Below are positions 36,606-45,772 of a stretch of 64,000 nucleotides of DNA, piece after piece (position 1 is the first letter of the stretch; each line of letters opens with the position of its first letter). Both the position numbers and the translations under genes were made by a program. Under the pieces are notes generated by a model, which saw nothing but the letters and a program-made list of their open reading frames with translations, was not told the origin of the DNA and did not search any database. Origin of the DNA: Bacteroidota bacterium (lineage in GTDB: Bacteria; Bacteroidota; Bacteroidia; Bacteroidales; Paludibacteraceae); assembly GCA_017860295.1 (NCBI GenBank), contig JAFNAS010000001.1, positions 186,001 through 250,000 of the forward strand. The letters are read 5' to 3'.

Positions 36606-37199
36606 TTAAATTTTCAAAACCATATTATTCTCTTCCGCCATCTTGCGCATATTAATCAACGCATAGCGCATGCGACCCAAAGCCGTATTAATACTCACAC
36701 CCGTTTTATCCGCTATCTCTTTGAAACTCAAATCATCATAATAGCGCATCTTAACAACATCGCGCTGAGAATCAGGCAAAAAATCAACCATATGAGCCAC
36801 GTTATTCAGCAGCTGCGCCTGAACCAACTCCTCTTCCACATTGGTATCGCTTAGTTTGACGCTATTGAAAACATCGTAATCAAAATCGGTATGCGAAACA
36901 GTATTTTCGCCCTGCTCACGTCGGAAATAATCGATAATCAGATTGTGTGCAATCCGGTTTACCCACGCCACAAACTTACCGCTATCGGCATAACGCTGTT
37001 GCTTGATAGAAGTAACAACTTTAATAAAAGTATCCTGAAATATATCTTCCGCCAATTGACGATTACGCACAAGAAGGTAAATGTACGTGTAAATCTTATC
37101 CTGATGCCTGTTCATTAACACTGCAAAAGCATCATGATCGCCTCCGGCATAAAGACAAACCAACTCCTCATCTGTTTTTTTCAACAAATTGATAGACAT
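36606..37199 (-). CDS. ECF-family RNA polymerase sigma factor
   Basis: 197 residues from the ATG complementary to 37197-37199 (MSINLLKKTDEELVCLYAGGDHDAF). Region 2 contains RNRQLAEDIFQDTFIKV near 45-61 and AWVNRIAHNLIIDYFRR near 78. Region 4 contains LPDSQRDVVKMRYYDDLSFKEIADKTGVSINTALGRMRYAL near 139-180. It is an extracytoplasmic-function-type sigma-70 factor without an adjacent anti-sigma gene; a 56-residue protein follows instead. A TACTTTTG box lies at 37220-37227. Confidence 0.94.
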   Translation of the reverse strand: MSINLLKKTDEELVCLYAGGDHDAFAVLMNRHQDKIYTYIYLLVRNRQLAEDIFQDTFIKVVTSIKQQRYADSGKFVAWVNRIAHNLIIDYFRREQGENTVSHTDFDYDVFNSVKLSDTNVEEELVQAQLLNNVAHMVDFLPDSQRDVVKMRYYDDLSFKEIADKTGVSINTALGRMRYALINMRKMAEENNMVLKI

Positions 37200-37219
37200 T
37201 ACTTTCAAATTTTAGGGTT

Positions 37220-37227
37220 CAAAAGTA
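37220..37227 (-). promoter_or_regulatory. -7 box of the ECF sigma gene
   Basis: TACTTTTG on the minus strand, 20 bp before the ATG. Confidence 0.5.
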
Positions 37228-37401
37228 AAAGTTGGTCAATAGGCAAGCAAATTTGAAATGTGAATAAGCATGAATTATTATGCCACAAAGTTACAATTTA
37301 TTGAAAGCAAACCAATACCCGATACAAACAATGCAAATACTTTTCGAGTTTTTAAATTTATTTAAATATTAAGACATTAATGACTACTGCCATACATGCA
37401 T

Positions 37402-37409
37402 TATATTTG
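37402..37409 (+). promoter_or_regulatory. -7 box of radC
   Basis: TATATTTG, 54 bp before the ATG at 37464. It lies within an upstream in-frame extension and so rules that extension out. Confidence 0.55.
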
Positions 37410-37463
37410 TTTCAAAATCATCCGACTGAATATTTAAACCGGTACAAAAAAAACTTTTCGTCC

Positions 37464-38156
37464 ATGAATAAACACCTGAATATCAAAGAATGGAATATTG
37501 AGGATCGCCCCCGGGAAAAATTTTTAACCAATGGAGGCCAAAGCCTTTCGGATGCCGAGTTATTGGGAATTCTATTGGGCTCCGGCAATGCTCGCGAATC
37601 AGCAGTTAGCCTCGCTCAGCGCATCCTACACTCGGTAGACAATAACCTCGACGAACTGGGAAAACTCGATATTCAACATCTTATCAAGAATTTCAATGGC
37701 ATAGGCGAAGCCAAAGCAATTACCATTGCTGCCGCACTGGAGCTCGGACGACGACGCAAACTGGCATCGCCGACAGACAAAAAGCAGATACTTTCTAGCA
37801 AGGACGCATTTGAGATTCTGTCACCAAAGCTGGCCGACTTGATCCACGAAGAATTTTGGCTGATACTTCTCAATCGCGCTAACAAAATTACCCACCAAAT
37901 TAAACTGACCCAGGGCGGCACCGGACAAACCGTTGTCGAGATTCCGCTGGTACTGAAAACAGCGATCGACAAACTGGCATCAGGCATTATTGTGGGACAT
38001 AACCATCCGTCGGGGAACACCGAACCCAGCCAACAAGACATTACAGTTACCCAACAGCTGGCAGCTGCCTGCAAAATAGTTGACATACGATTACTGGACC
38101 ACCTGATTATCGGCCACAAGAACTATTACAGTTTTGCCGACAACGGACAGCTTTGA
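37464..38156 (+). CDS. radC: RadC family JAB-domain protein
   Basis: 230 residues from the ATG at 37464 (MNKHLNIKEWNIEDRPREKFLTNGGQSLSDAELLGILLGSG). An N-terminal helix-hairpin-helix part (FNGIGEAKAITIAAALELGRR near 78-98) precedes the JAB/MPN metal site with HNHPSGNTEPSQQD near 179-192. RadC was once linked to DNA repair, but its real activity is unsettled. The upstream in-frame extension is rejected because it contains the -7 box. Confidence 0.94.
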   Translation: MNKHLNIKEWNIEDRPREKFLTNGGQSLSDAELLGILLGSGNARESAVSLAQRILHSVDNNLDELGKLDIQHLIKNFNGIGEAKAITIAAALELGRRRKLASPTDKKQILSSKDAFEILSPKLADLIHEEFWLILLNRANKITHQIKLTQGGTGQTVVEIPLVLKTAIDKLASGIIVGHNHPSGNTEPSQQDITVTQQLAAACKIVDIRLLDHLIIGHKNYYSFADNGQL

Positions 38157-38177
38157 TAAATTTCAGATAACAAACTC

Positions 38178-38208
38178 TTTGGAAACTCGACAAATAGCAC
38201 TATCTTTG
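38178..38208 (+). promoter_or_regulatory. Promoter of efp
   Basis: TTTG at 38178-38181, 19 bp, TATCTTTG at 38201-38208: a full match to the Bacteroidota consensus. The leader to the ATG is about 95 nt. Confidence 0.75.
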
Positions 38209-38308
38209 TCGACCAATTCCGAATCGATTTTATAAACAATAGCATCTTGACTACAAACCCAATAAGTTTGTTCAAGTTCTACTAATATCAAACCACAGTA
38301 ACCTTTTT

Positions 38309-38872
38309 ATGGCAACAACAGCTGATTTTAGAAATGGGATGTGCCTCGATCTTGATGGCCAGTTTTACTTTATAATTGAATTTCTTCACGTAAAACCAGG
38401 CAAAGGCCCGGCTTTTGTACGTACCAAACTAAAAAACGTACAATCGGGTCGTGTAATCGACAAAACCTTCAACTCTGGTGTCAAGGTAGATGAAGTTCGC
38501 ATTGAACGTCGCCCATATCAATACCTATATCAAGATGATATGGGTTACAATTTCATGAACAACGAAACATTCGAGCAAATTTCCATTCAGAAAGCACTAA
38601 TCAATGGCGTCGACTTTTTGAAAGAAGGCGAAACGGTAGAAGTTGTGACACATGCCGAATCGGAGACCGTACTTTATGCCGATGTAGCGACTCATGTGGT
38701 ACTTCAAATCACCTATACCGAACCGGGCATTAAAGGAGATACGGCAACAAACACATTAAAGCCGGCTACTGTTGAAACCGGAGCAACCGTTCGTGTACCT
38801 CTTTTCATCGAAACCGGTGAAAAAATCAAAGTAGATACTCGCGACGGTTCGTATGTTGAAAGAGCCAAATAA
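38309..38872 (+). CDS. efp: Translation elongation factor P
   Basis: 187 residues with the three beta-barrel domains of EF-P. The tip loop of domain I reads [10 protein letters not shown], with Lys29 and Lys32 around the conserved PGKG; Lys32 sits at the position that is modified in some bacteria. Domain III ends with [27 protein letters not shown] rescues ribosomes stalled at proline runs. It has its own promoter and terminator, so it is monocistronic. No EpmA or EpmB modification gene is in the window. Confidence 0.97.
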   Translation: MATTADFRNGMCLDLDGQFYFIIEFLHVKPGKGPAFVRTKLKNVQSGRVIDKTFNSGVKVDEVRIERRPYQYLYQDDMGYNFMNNETFEQISIQKALINGVDFLKEGETVEVVTHAESETVLYADVATHVVLQITYTEPGIKGDTATNTLKPATVETGATVRVPLFIETGEKIKVDTRDGSYVERAK

Positions 38873-38894
38873 GCATTTATTACATATCAGAAAG

Positions 38895-38930
38895 AATAAG
38901 GGGATCGAACTACGATTCCCTTATTTTTTT
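38895..38930 (+). terminator. Intrinsic terminator of efp
   Basis: AATAAGGGGATCG pairs with CGATTCCCTTATT (one G-U) across a 4-nt loop and is followed by T's. Confidence 0.9.
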
Positions 38931-38971
38931 ACTTCTTGCAACAATATATTGCAAAAAGAAATTTTGCATAT

Positions 38972-38979
38972 TATCTTTG
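38972..38979 (+). promoter_or_regulatory. -7 box of the OmpA lipoprotein gene
   Basis: TATCTTTG, with a TTG about 20 bp upstream at 38949-38951 as a -33 candidate. The leader is about 55 nt. Confidence 0.6.
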
Positions 38980-39041
38980 CATGCAAAGACAAAAAATATG
39001 CTCAGTAATAACCCAACTTAATCAAAAAAACATAATCCACT

Positions 39042-39734
39042 ATGAAAAAATCTAATGTATTCGTTTCATTAGCTCTTTGCGGAGCTATTTTGGTATCTGG
39101 ATGTGCCAGTATGAATAACGCCACCAAAGGAGGACTTCTTGGGGGCGGTGCAGGTGCCGCACTTGGCGCAGGTGTTGGTGCTCTGTTCGGAAAAGGCAAG
39201 GGCGCTGTCATCGGTGCTGCTGTAGGAACAGCCGTAGGTGCCACTACAGGAGTTATCATTGGCAAGAAGATGGATAAACAAAAAGCAGAATTGGCAAAAA
39301 TACAGGGAGCTCAGGTTGAATCGGTAAAAGATGCCAACAACCTGGAAGCTATTAAAGTTACCTTTGCCGAAGGCATTTTGTTCAGTACGGGAAAAAGCGC
39401 GTTAAGTGTCTCTTCGAAAGATGCTCTCACCAAATTTGCCGCTTCATTGAAAGACAATCCGCAGACCGATGTTACCATTTACGGACACACCGACAACACC
39501 GGTAGCCGTGCCATTAACGAACGTCTGTCGCAAGAACGTGCCAATGCAGTCGGGCTTTACCTCAACAATAATGGCATCGACAAAACCCGTCTGACAACCG
39601 TAGGCAAAGCTTATGACGAACCGGTTGCCGATAACAGCACAGCCGCTGGCCGTGCCAAAAATCGTCGCGTAGAGGTTTACATCTCAGCAAACTCTACCAT
39701 GATTCAACAAGCTAACGACGGAACATTGAAATAA
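39042..39734 (+). CDS. OmpA-family outer-membrane lipoprotein with glycine zipper
   Basis: 230 residues. A lipoprotein signal peptide ends in the lipobox LVSGC (Cys about 21). A long glycine-zipper segment follows (GGLLGGGAGAALGAGVGALFG, about residues 31-75), likely membrane-inserting. The C-terminal OmpA peptidoglycan-binding domain shows VTIYGHTDNTGS near 145 and LSQERANAVGLYL and GRAKNRRVEVYI near 163-215. It resembles the YiaD type and should tether the outer membrane to peptidoglycan. It has its own promoter and terminator. Confidence 0.93.
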   Translation: MKKSNVFVSLALCGAILVSGCASMNNATKGGLLGGGAGAALGAGVGALFGKGKGAVIGAAVGTAVGATTGVIIGKKMDKQKAELAKIQGAQVESVKDANNLEAIKVTFAEGILFSTGKSALSVSSKDALTKFAASLKDNPQTDVTIYGHTDNTGSRAINERLSQERANAVGLYLNNNGIDKTRLTTVGKAYDEPVADNSTAAGRAKNRRVEVYISANSTMIQQANDGTLK

Positions 39735-39752
39735 ACCGAACGTTTGTAGCAT

Positions 39753-39795
39753 AAAAAAGCGGTTGTTTTACCATATTTTAAAACAACCGCTTTTT
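39753..39795. terminator. Bidirectional terminator between OmpA lipoprotein gene and suhB
   Basis: AAAAAGCGGTTGTTTTA pairs with TAAAACAACCGCTTTTT, giving a long stem flanked by A and T runs between convergent genes. Confidence 0.93.
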
Positions 39796-39814
39796 GTATG
39801 TTTTGGCTTCTGTA

Positions 39815-40606
39815 TTATTTCATAAACTCGTCCACTCTCTGCTGCATTTCATTCAACAAAGGAGCATTGGAAGCGATAATCTCACCTCCGAAGAGAAAAC
39901 TTTCTCCGTGATTGAAATCCGATAATTTTCCTCCGGCTTGCTGCACGATAAATGCTCCGGCTGCCACATCCCAGGGATGAAGATCGTATTCGAAGAAGGC
40001 GTCAAAGCGGCCGCAAGCCACATAGGCCAGATCGGTAGCCGCCGAACCGAGACGGCGCACTCCACGCGCTTCGGTCATAGCCCATTTCAGCAAACCCATG
40101 TAACTATCGAGTTGCGTGAAGTTAGAATAGGGAAAGCCTGTTGCCAATAAGGCATCCTGCATATCCGCCGTTTTCGAAACGTGAATTTCATCGCCATTCA
40201 GGTAGGCTTTGCTCCCCTTCCAGGCAAAGAAACACTCATCGCGACAGATCTCGTACACCACGCCAAGCACCAGTTCATCGCCTTCAAGCAATCCGATGCT
40301 GACGGCATAAACCGGTACACCCTGAATAAAGTTGGTGGTACCGTCCAGCGGATCGATCACCCAATTGAAACGCTCTCCCTTTTTAGTGGAAGTCCCCTCT
40401 TCGGCAATAAAACCCGACTCGGGAAGCAACGCCGAAAGCGCTTCGATAATAACGGCCTCCGAGGTTTTATCCACATAACTTACCAAGTCGTGCAGACCTT
40501 TATTTTCGACCTTATCCTGATTGAAATGCCTGCGTTCGTTGGCTATAAAACCGCCGGCTTTCCGGGCAATTTCGCAAACAGACAAACAAAGTTCTTCGTA
40601 ATCCAT
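39815..40606 (-). CDS. suhB: Inositol monophosphatase family protein SuhB
   Basis: 263 residues. The metal-binding motifs are complete: EEGTSTKKG near 69, WVIDPLDGTTNFIQGVPVYAVSIG near 81-104 and the C-terminal HPWDVAAGAFIVQQAGG near 211-227. It hydrolyses inositol-1-phosphate or related sugar phosphates; the E. coli homologue also affects rRNA transcription. It starts 2 bp after the valS stop and is co-transcribed with it. Confidence 0.95.
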   Translation of the reverse strand: MDYEELCLSVCEIARKAGGFIANERRHFNQDKVENKGLHDLVSYVDKTSEAVIIEALSALLPESGFIAEEGTSTKKGERFNWVIDPLDGTTNFIQGVPVYAVSIGLLEGDELVLGVVYEICRDECFFAWKGSKAYLNGDEIHVSKTADMQDALLATGFPYSNFTQLDSYMGLLKWAMTEARGVRRLGSAATDLAYVACGRFDAFFEYDLHPWDVAAGAFIVQQAGGKLSDFNHGESFLFGGEIIASNAPLLNEMQQRVDEFMK

Positions 40607-40608
40607 GT

Positions 40609-43224
40609 TTATTTCGATAGTGCGGCGATGCTCTCTTTCAGCGAAGCAATTTTGCTTTCGGCATCGGCCAGTTTTTTACGTTCGTTAGCCACAATTTCGG
40701 GCTTGGCATTGGCCACAAATTTTTCGTTGCTCAGTTTCTTGTTTACCGAAATCAAAAATCCCTCCTGATATTTCAGCTCTTCGTTCAGTTTTTTCAGTTC
40801 GGCTTCCACATCGATCAAAGAGCCGAGTGGAACGGCATATTCGGTAGTACCAACCCTGAATGACGTGGCTCCGGCAACTGTTTCGGCAACCGTTTCCACA
40901 GCCGAAAGATTGGCCATCTTTTCAACCACAGACTGTAATGCCAACGCGTCGTTACCCACAATTTGCAAGGCCAGCTGTTCCTTGTTCGGAATGTTTTTCT
41001 CGAGGCGAATGGTACGAATGCCGGCAATAATCTCCTTGGTTTGTTCAAATTGTGCCAGCAACGCCTCATCGATGGCACCTGCTTTCGGCATGGCACTTAC
41101 CATGATGCTGTCGGTTTCGGCACGTTCACCCAAAGCATGATAGAGCTCTTCGGTGATAAACGGCATAAACGGATGGAGCAGCTTCAGCAGTTTTTCGAAG
41201 AAGCCGATCGTTGCATCCAGTGTCGCTTTATCAATTGGTTGCTGGTAAGCCGGTTTGATAAGCTCCAAATACCAGGCCGAAAACTCGTCCCAGAAGAGTT
41301 TATAAACCGCCATCAACGCTTCGCTGATACGGTATTTTCCGAACAAGTCGTCCACCTCTTCGATGGTTTGGCTCAGTTTGGCATCGAACCACTTGATAGC
41401 GATTTGCGACGATTCGGGTTGTGCAATATCAGCGACCTCCCACCCTTTTACAAGACGGAGTGCATTCCATATTTTGTTGTTGAAGTTACGACCCTGTTCG
41501 CAGAGTGATTCGTCGAACAGCACGTCGTTACCGGCAGGCGCTGCGAGCATCATACCCATACGCACACCATCGGCACCGAACTGTTCGATCAGATCGAGCG
41601 GATCGGGCGAGTTACCCAACGATTTCGACATCTTGCGTCCTTGTTTGTCGCGAACGATACCGGTAAGGTAAACATTGCTAAAACAGGGCTTTTGGCGGTA
41701 TTCAAAACCCGAAATAATCATACGAGCCACCCAGAAGAAGAGAATATCCGGCGCGGTCACCAGATCGCTGGTCGGGTAATAGTAGTTCACATCTTCGTTT
41801 TCGGGGTGATTGATGCCGTCGAATACGGAGATCGGCCACAACCACGAAGAGAACCACGTATCGAGCACATCCTCATCCTGACGCAGATCGTCAATGGTCA
41901 ACGGATAATCGACTTTAGCCAATGCTTTCTGATAAGCCTCCTCTTTGCTTTCAGCAACAACCAATCCACCTTTCGGAAGGAAATAGGCCGGAATACGGTG
42001 TCCCCACCACAACTGACGGGAGATACACCAGTCCTTCACATTCTCCATCCAGTGACGGTAGGTATTTTTGAATTTCGGCGGAACCAGTTTGATCTCATCG
42101 CTCATCACCGCTTCGAGAGCCGGTTTTGCAAGATCCTCCATTTTGAGGAACCACTGCATGGAGAGCTTCGGTTCGATGGGCACGTTGGTACGTTCGGAGA
42201 ATCCCACTTTGTTGGTGTACTCTTCCACCTTTTCGAGCAGACCGGCATCGGCCAGGTCTTTTTCGACCTGCTTGCGGACATCGAAACGATCCATACCGAC
42301 ATACAAACCGGCAGCTTCGCTCAATGTTCCGTTATCGTTGAAAATATCGATAGAGGGCAGATTGTATTTTTCACCCAACATGTAGTCATTCACGTCGTGC
42401 GCCGGAGTCACCTTCAGGCAACCGGTACCGAATTCGATATCCACGTAGTCGTCTTCAATCACCGGAATAACACGGTTCACCAGCGGAACGATCACCTTTT
42501 TACCCTTTAGGCAGGCATTCTTCGGGTCGTTCGGGTTGATACACATGGCAGTATCGCCCATAATGGTTTCGGGACGGGTAGTTGCCACTACGGCATATCC
42601 TGCTTCGCCCTCAATTTTATAGCGCAGATAATAGAGTTTCCCCTGATGCTCTTTGTAAATCACCTCTTCGTCGGAAAGAGCAGTGAGAGCGGCCGGATCC
42701 CAGTTGACCATGCGCACGCCGCGATAGATCAACCCTTTGTTGTAGAGGTCGACAAACACTTTAAGCACGCTTTCGGAGCGGGCTTCATCCATGGTGAAGC
42801 AGGTACGATCCCAGTCGCAGGAAGCCCCGAGCTTCTTCAGCTGTTCAAGAATGATACCACCGTGTTTGCGGGTCCACTCCCAGGCATGTTCCAAAAACTC
42901 GTCGCGGGAGAGGTCGGTCTTTTTGATTCCTTCGGCAGCAAGTTTCCCCACCACTTTAGCTTCGGTGGCAATAGAGGCATGGTCGGTTCCCGGCACCCAG
43001 CAGGCATTTTTGCCCAACATACGGGCACGGCGCACCAAAATATCCTGAATAGTATTGTTGAGCATATGACCCATGTGCAACACACCGGTTACATTGGGAG
43101 GAGGGATGACGATGGCATAAGGCTCCCGTCCGTCGGGTTTCGATTTGAAAAATCCGTTATCTAACCAATACTGGTACCATTTAGATTCTACTTCGGAGGG
43201 ATTGTATTTACTTGCTAATTCCAT
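40609..43224 (-). CDS. valS: Valyl-tRNA synthetase
   Basis: 871 residues from the ATG complementary to 43222-43224 ([20 protein letters not shown]). Class I signatures are [16 protein letters not shown] (HIGH type, His about 49) and [14 protein letters not shown] near 528. The editing domain lies between them. A C-terminal coiled coil ([22 protein letters not shown] to the end) matches the ValRS tRNA-binding arm. It charges tRNA-Val and edits Thr. It is followed by suhB in the same operon, with a TAATTTTG box at 43275-43282 upstream. Confidence 0.97.
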   Translation of the reverse strand: MELASKYNPSEVESKWYQYWLDNGFFKSKPDGREPYAIVIPPPNVTGVLHMGHMLNNTIQDILVRRARMLGKNACWVPGTDHASIATEAKVVGKLAAEGIKKTDLSRDEFLEHAWEWTRKHGGIILEQLKKLGASCDWDRTCFTMDEARSESVLKVFVDLYNKGLIYRGVRMVNWDPAALTALSDEEVIYKEHQGKLYYLRYKIEGEAGYAVVATTRPETIMGDTAMCINPNDPKNACLKGKKVIVPLVNRVIPVIEDDYVDIEFGTGCLKVTPAHDVNDYMLGEKYNLPSIDIFNDNGTLSEAAGLYVGMDRFDVRKQVEKDLADAGLLEKVEEYTNKVGFSERTNVPIEPKLSMQWFLKMEDLAKPALEAVMSDEIKLVPPKFKNTYRHWMENVKDWCISRQLWWGHRIPAYFLPKGGLVVAESKEEAYQKALAKVDYPLTIDDLRQDEDVLDTWFSSWLWPISVFDGINHPENEDVNYYYPTSDLVTAPDILFFWVARMIISGFEYRQKPCFSNVYLTGIVRDKQGRKMSKSLGNSPDPLDLIEQFGADGVRMGMMLAAPAGNDVLFDESLCEQGRNFNNKIWNALRLVKGWEVADIAQPESSQIAIKWFDAKLSQTIEEVDDLFGKYRISEALMAVYKLFWDEFSAWYLELIKPAYQQPIDKATLDATIGFFEKLLKLLHPFMPFITEELYHALGERAETDSIMVSAMPKAGAIDEALLAQFEQTKEIIAGIRTIRLEKNIPNKEQLALQIVGNDALALQSVVEKMANLSAVETVAETVAGATSFRVGTTEYAVPLGSLIDVEAELKKLNEELKYQEGFLISVNKKLSNEKFVANAKPEIVANERKKLADAESKIASLKESIAALSK

Positions 43225-43274
43225 AAAAGTTAAGCGATTATTAGTGAACAAGATAACCTTTCGGTTTTGACCTG

Positions 43275-43282
43275 CAAAATTA
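43275..43282 (-). promoter_or_regulatory. -7 box of valS
   Basis: TAATTTTG on the minus strand, 50 bp before the ATG. Confidence 0.5.
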
Positions 43283-43300
43283 CAAAAAATATCCGAGGAA

Positions 43301-43334
43301 AATGTGCCAATGTGCTAATATGGCAATATGCCAA
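43301..43334. repeat. Intergenic repeat, 27-bp unit shared with 51617-51643
   Basis: Positions 43308-43334 match 51617-51643 in 25 of 27 bases (both begin CAATGTGCTAATATGG and end TATGCCAA). A shorter related unit precedes it (AATGTGCCAATG). Confidence 0.7.
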
Positions 43335-43451
43335 AGCTCAACGATGGGAAAAAGCCGAATTCGTTTCAACGAAAATTTACTAATCACCCCCGTTCGGCGA
43401 GAGCATAGCAGTGTACTTGCGGAGTTTACAATGCATATTCATCGCAATAAA

Positions 43452-43494
43452 TGCATAGAATAATTTGATTTGCATAGATTATTGTGTATATTTG
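43452..43494 (+). promoter_or_regulatory. fic promoter with two direct repeats around the -33 box
   Basis: TTTG at 43464-43467, 19 bp, TATATTTG at 43487-43494. The sequence TGCATAGAWTAWT occurs at 43452-43464 and 43471-43483, 19 bp apart, covering both sides of the -33 element. This suggests a regulator with direct-repeat half sites. The leader is about 15 nt. Confidence 0.65.
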
Positions 43495-43514
43495 TCGCAA
43501 ACATTGCGTAGAAT

Positions 43515-44654
43515 ATGAAGTATATTTATCAGAATGCAGACTGGCCACATTTCACATGGAACAACGATCTGTTGCTTTCAACCTTGAGTAAGGTGCGAAA
43601 TCTTCAGGGAAGGCTTATGGGAAAGATGGAGGCGATCGGTTTCAATCTGAGGAACGAAGCTGTATTGGAAACATTGACTCTGGATGTGATTAAGACAACT
43701 GAGATAGAGGGTGAGATTTTAAATCTGGATCAGGTTCGCTCATCCCTGGCAAAACATCTTGGTGTGGACATCGGTGCTCTTAATTATTCCGACCGAAGTG
43801 TAGATGGCATTGTGGATTTGATAATGGATGCAACCAAAAATTGCAACGAACCCATATCTGCAGATCGTCTGTTCAGTTGGCATGCCGCCCTGTTTCCAAC
43901 CGGACAAAGTGGATTGTATAAAATCACAGTTGGCTCCTGGCGTATTGATTCAACGGGACCCATGCAGGTCGTATCCGGTGCAATGGGTAAGGAGCAGGTA
44001 CATTATCAGGCTCCGGATTCATCGGTTATTCCCCGGGAGATGGAGCAATTTATGGATTGGTTCAATGCTAAAACAGACCTGGAGCCAGTCCTAAAAGCTG
44101 CGATTGCACATTTATGGTTTGTAACGCTTCATCCATTCGAAGATGGCAATGGCAGGATTGGCCGTGCATTGACCGATATGTTACTTGCCCGTTCAGATGG
44201 CAGTACACAACGTTTTTATAGTATGTCTTCCCAAATAAGAAAAGAACGAAAAACGTATTACGATATTTTGGAACGGACTCAAAAAGGTGGCCTCGATATA
44301 ACAGACTGGCTGTCCTGGTTTTTGAATTGCCTGTTGAACACATTGATTTCTTCGGATGCGATACTTGCCAAGGTGATGTCTAAAGCTGGCTTTTGGAAGC
44401 AACATTCGACAATCATTTTGAACGAGCGTCAACGTATGATGCTCAATCGGCTGTTAGATGGTTTTGAGGGCAAACTGACCTCTTCAAAATGGGCAAAGAT
44501 TACAAAATGCTCTCAGGATACAGCGATTAGAGATATTCAGGACCTGATGAATAAGGCAATTCTTAAAAAAGAAGCGGCGGGTGGCAGAAGTACCAACTAC
44601 GAATTGTTGATAACCCAAGAGAAGGATCGTAGCTCCGCCGGCCCGGTAGCATAA
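43515..44654 (+). CDS. Fic family protein, class II (self-inhibited), with DUF4172 N-terminus
   Basis: 379 residues. The N-terminal DUF4172-type domain (WPHFTWNNDLLLSTLSKVRNLQGRL) contains the inhibitory helix motif TTEIEGE near 61-67, matching the S/TxxxE-G/N signature whose Glu blocks ATP binding. The Fic core has HPFEDGNGRIGR near 206-217, the complete AMP-transferase motif. The C-terminal part looks like a winged helix (SKWAKITKCSQDTAIRDIQDLMNKAILKKE near 325-355). It should AMPylate a protein target, which is unknown. The gene is solitary; no antitoxin is adjacent, consistent with in-cis inhibition. Confidence 0.92.
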   Translation: MKYIYQNADWPHFTWNNDLLLSTLSKVRNLQGRLMGKMEAIGFNLRNEAVLETLTLDVIKTTEIEGEILNLDQVRSSLAKHLGVDIGALNYSDRSVDGIVDLIMDATKNCNEPISADRLFSWHAALFPTGQSGLYKITVGSWRIDSTGPMQVVSGAMGKEQVHYQAPDSSVIPREMEQFMDWFNAKTDLEPVLKAAIAHLWFVTLHPFEDGNGRIGRALTDMLLARSDGSTQRFYSMSSQIRKERKTYYDILERTQKGGLDITDWLSWFLNCLLNTLISSDAILAKVMSKAGFWKQHSTIILNERQRMMLNRLLDGFEGKLTSSKWAKITKCSQDTAIRDIQDLMNKAILKKEAAGGRSTNYELLITQEKDRSSAGPVA

Positions 44655-44663
44655 TCGAATCCC

Positions 44664-44704
44664 TTTGCACATTCCGAACTACTCACTACATTTGCAGTTC
44701 GGAA
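44664..44704 (+). promoter_or_regulatory. LytTR-gene promoter inside a 9-bp inverted repeat
   Basis: TTTG at 44664-44667, 19 bp, TACATTTG at 44687-44694: a perfect consensus promoter. The arms TTCCGAACT (44672-44680) and AGTTCGGAA (44696-44704) flank the -7 box, the position of a repressor or autoregulatory site. Confidence 0.7.
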
Positions 44705-44751
44705 CGGTTGCGGAGTAACCACCCGCGACAAACCGATACCGGTCACCTCAA

Positions 44752-45624
44752 ATGCACGATATGACAACGCGTTTTTACTCCTGGCTCACACAACGTTATC
44801 CTCAGAATTATATTTTCAGGAAACCGTATGTCGGGTCGTGCATATTCATGGCGCTTTGTTTCACGTTTACACTCATCTACAAACCGGTACAACAGCACTA
44901 CGCGCCGCTGGTAAGCTACGCGTTCTCCATTCTTGTCTATAGCATCGCCTCCGCGATTCCCATTATTTTGTGCGCAAAACTCCTGCGCAAAATCCCCTGT
45001 TTCTCCAAAGAGGAAGAGTGGACGTTTCTGAAAGAGATTGTAGCCGTTGTGCTGACACTGATCGCGTTGGGCATTGGCGCCTATTTCGTCGCATTTGCCG
45101 TAGAGCCTCCGGCACCACGATGGAATTGGTCTACCTTTTTCGATTCGTGCCTCAATGCTTTTCTGATCGGCATTATCCCTTTCGGGGTTTTTACTGCCAC
45201 CAATTTTCGTTATCTGTTCGGATCGCCGGTGGCCGAAGCGTTTTTCAACCCATCGGAGGAAGAGCCCAATGAACACCTAATTCAGATAGATTCCACCCTC
45301 AAAAAGGAGGAACTGAGTTTTTACCCTGGTCAGTTTATCTATGCCCTTTCCGACGGCAATTATGTCATCTTCTTTCTGGAAATCGACAACCGGATTCAAA
45401 AAAAGAGCATCCGCAACTCCATCAGCAACATCGAACAGCAGCTCTCCTGCATCCCCCATTTCATGCGGACGCACCGCGCCTTTATTGTCAATCTGGAAAA
45501 AGTCCGTTCTAAAAAAGGAAATTCGCTGGGATATCAGTTGAAACTTTCCGGCACAGATACCGAGATACCCGTATCGCGCCAAAACACCGGACGCTTCAAC
45601 CAGCTTATGCAAACGATTCACTGA
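44752..45624 (+). CDS. Membrane-anchored LytTR transcriptional regulator
   Basis: 290 residues. Four membrane helices (about 25-43, 48-72, 93-118, 134-155) precede a cytoplasmic LytTR DNA-binding domain from about 185 (FIYALSDGNYVIFFLE...IPHFMRTHRAFIVNL), ending in the family-typical IPVSRQNTGRFNQLM. It has no receiver domain, so the membrane part is the likely sensor. It lies 148 bp before an outer-membrane receptor gene on the same strand, and the gap holds three LytTR-type sites. The two are probably a regulator-target pair. A second ATG three codons downstream is also possible. Confidence 0.9.
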   Translation: MHDMTTRFYSWLTQRYPQNYIFRKPYVGSCIFMALCFTFTLIYKPVQQHYAPLVSYAFSILVYSIASAIPIILCAKLLRKIPCFSKEEEWTFLKEIVAVVLTLIALGIGAYFVAFAVEPPAPRWNWSTFFDSCLNAFLIGIIPFGVFTATNFRYLFGSPVAEAFFNPSEEEPNEHLIQIDSTLKKEELSFYPGQFIYALSDGNYVIFFLEIDNRIQKKSIRNSISNIEQQLSCIPHFMRTHRAFIVNLEKVRSKKGNSLGYQLKLSGTDTEIPVSRQNTGRFNQLMQTIH

Positions 45625-45688
45625 GCCGTTCGTCACAAAAACTTACCATTCGTCACACATTTTCTACCCACACTTACCATTCATCACA
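45625..45688 (+). promoter_or_regulatory. Three LytTR-type binding sites upstream of the outer-membrane receptor
   Basis: GCCGTTCGT (45625-45633), ACCATTCGT (45645-45653) and ACCATTCAT (45676-45684), each followed by CACA. Each matches eight of nine positions of the published LytTR consensus (WMMGTTNRK type). They are 20 and 31 bp apart, so they lie on one face of the helix. The last ends about 25 bp before a weak -7-like TAATTTG at 45710-45716. Confidence 0.7.
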
Positions 45689-45772
45689 AAATCAGTCATT
45701 GTATCCCACTAATTTGCAGGCTGCGCCGACACACTCTTCCTTTGCAGACTCAAACATCAAAACAAAGTTGCA

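Noticed and set aside
37380-37463. 28-residue N-terminal extension of RadC
   Set aside because: It contains the -7 box at 37402-37409, and the family sequence begins at the ATG at 37464.
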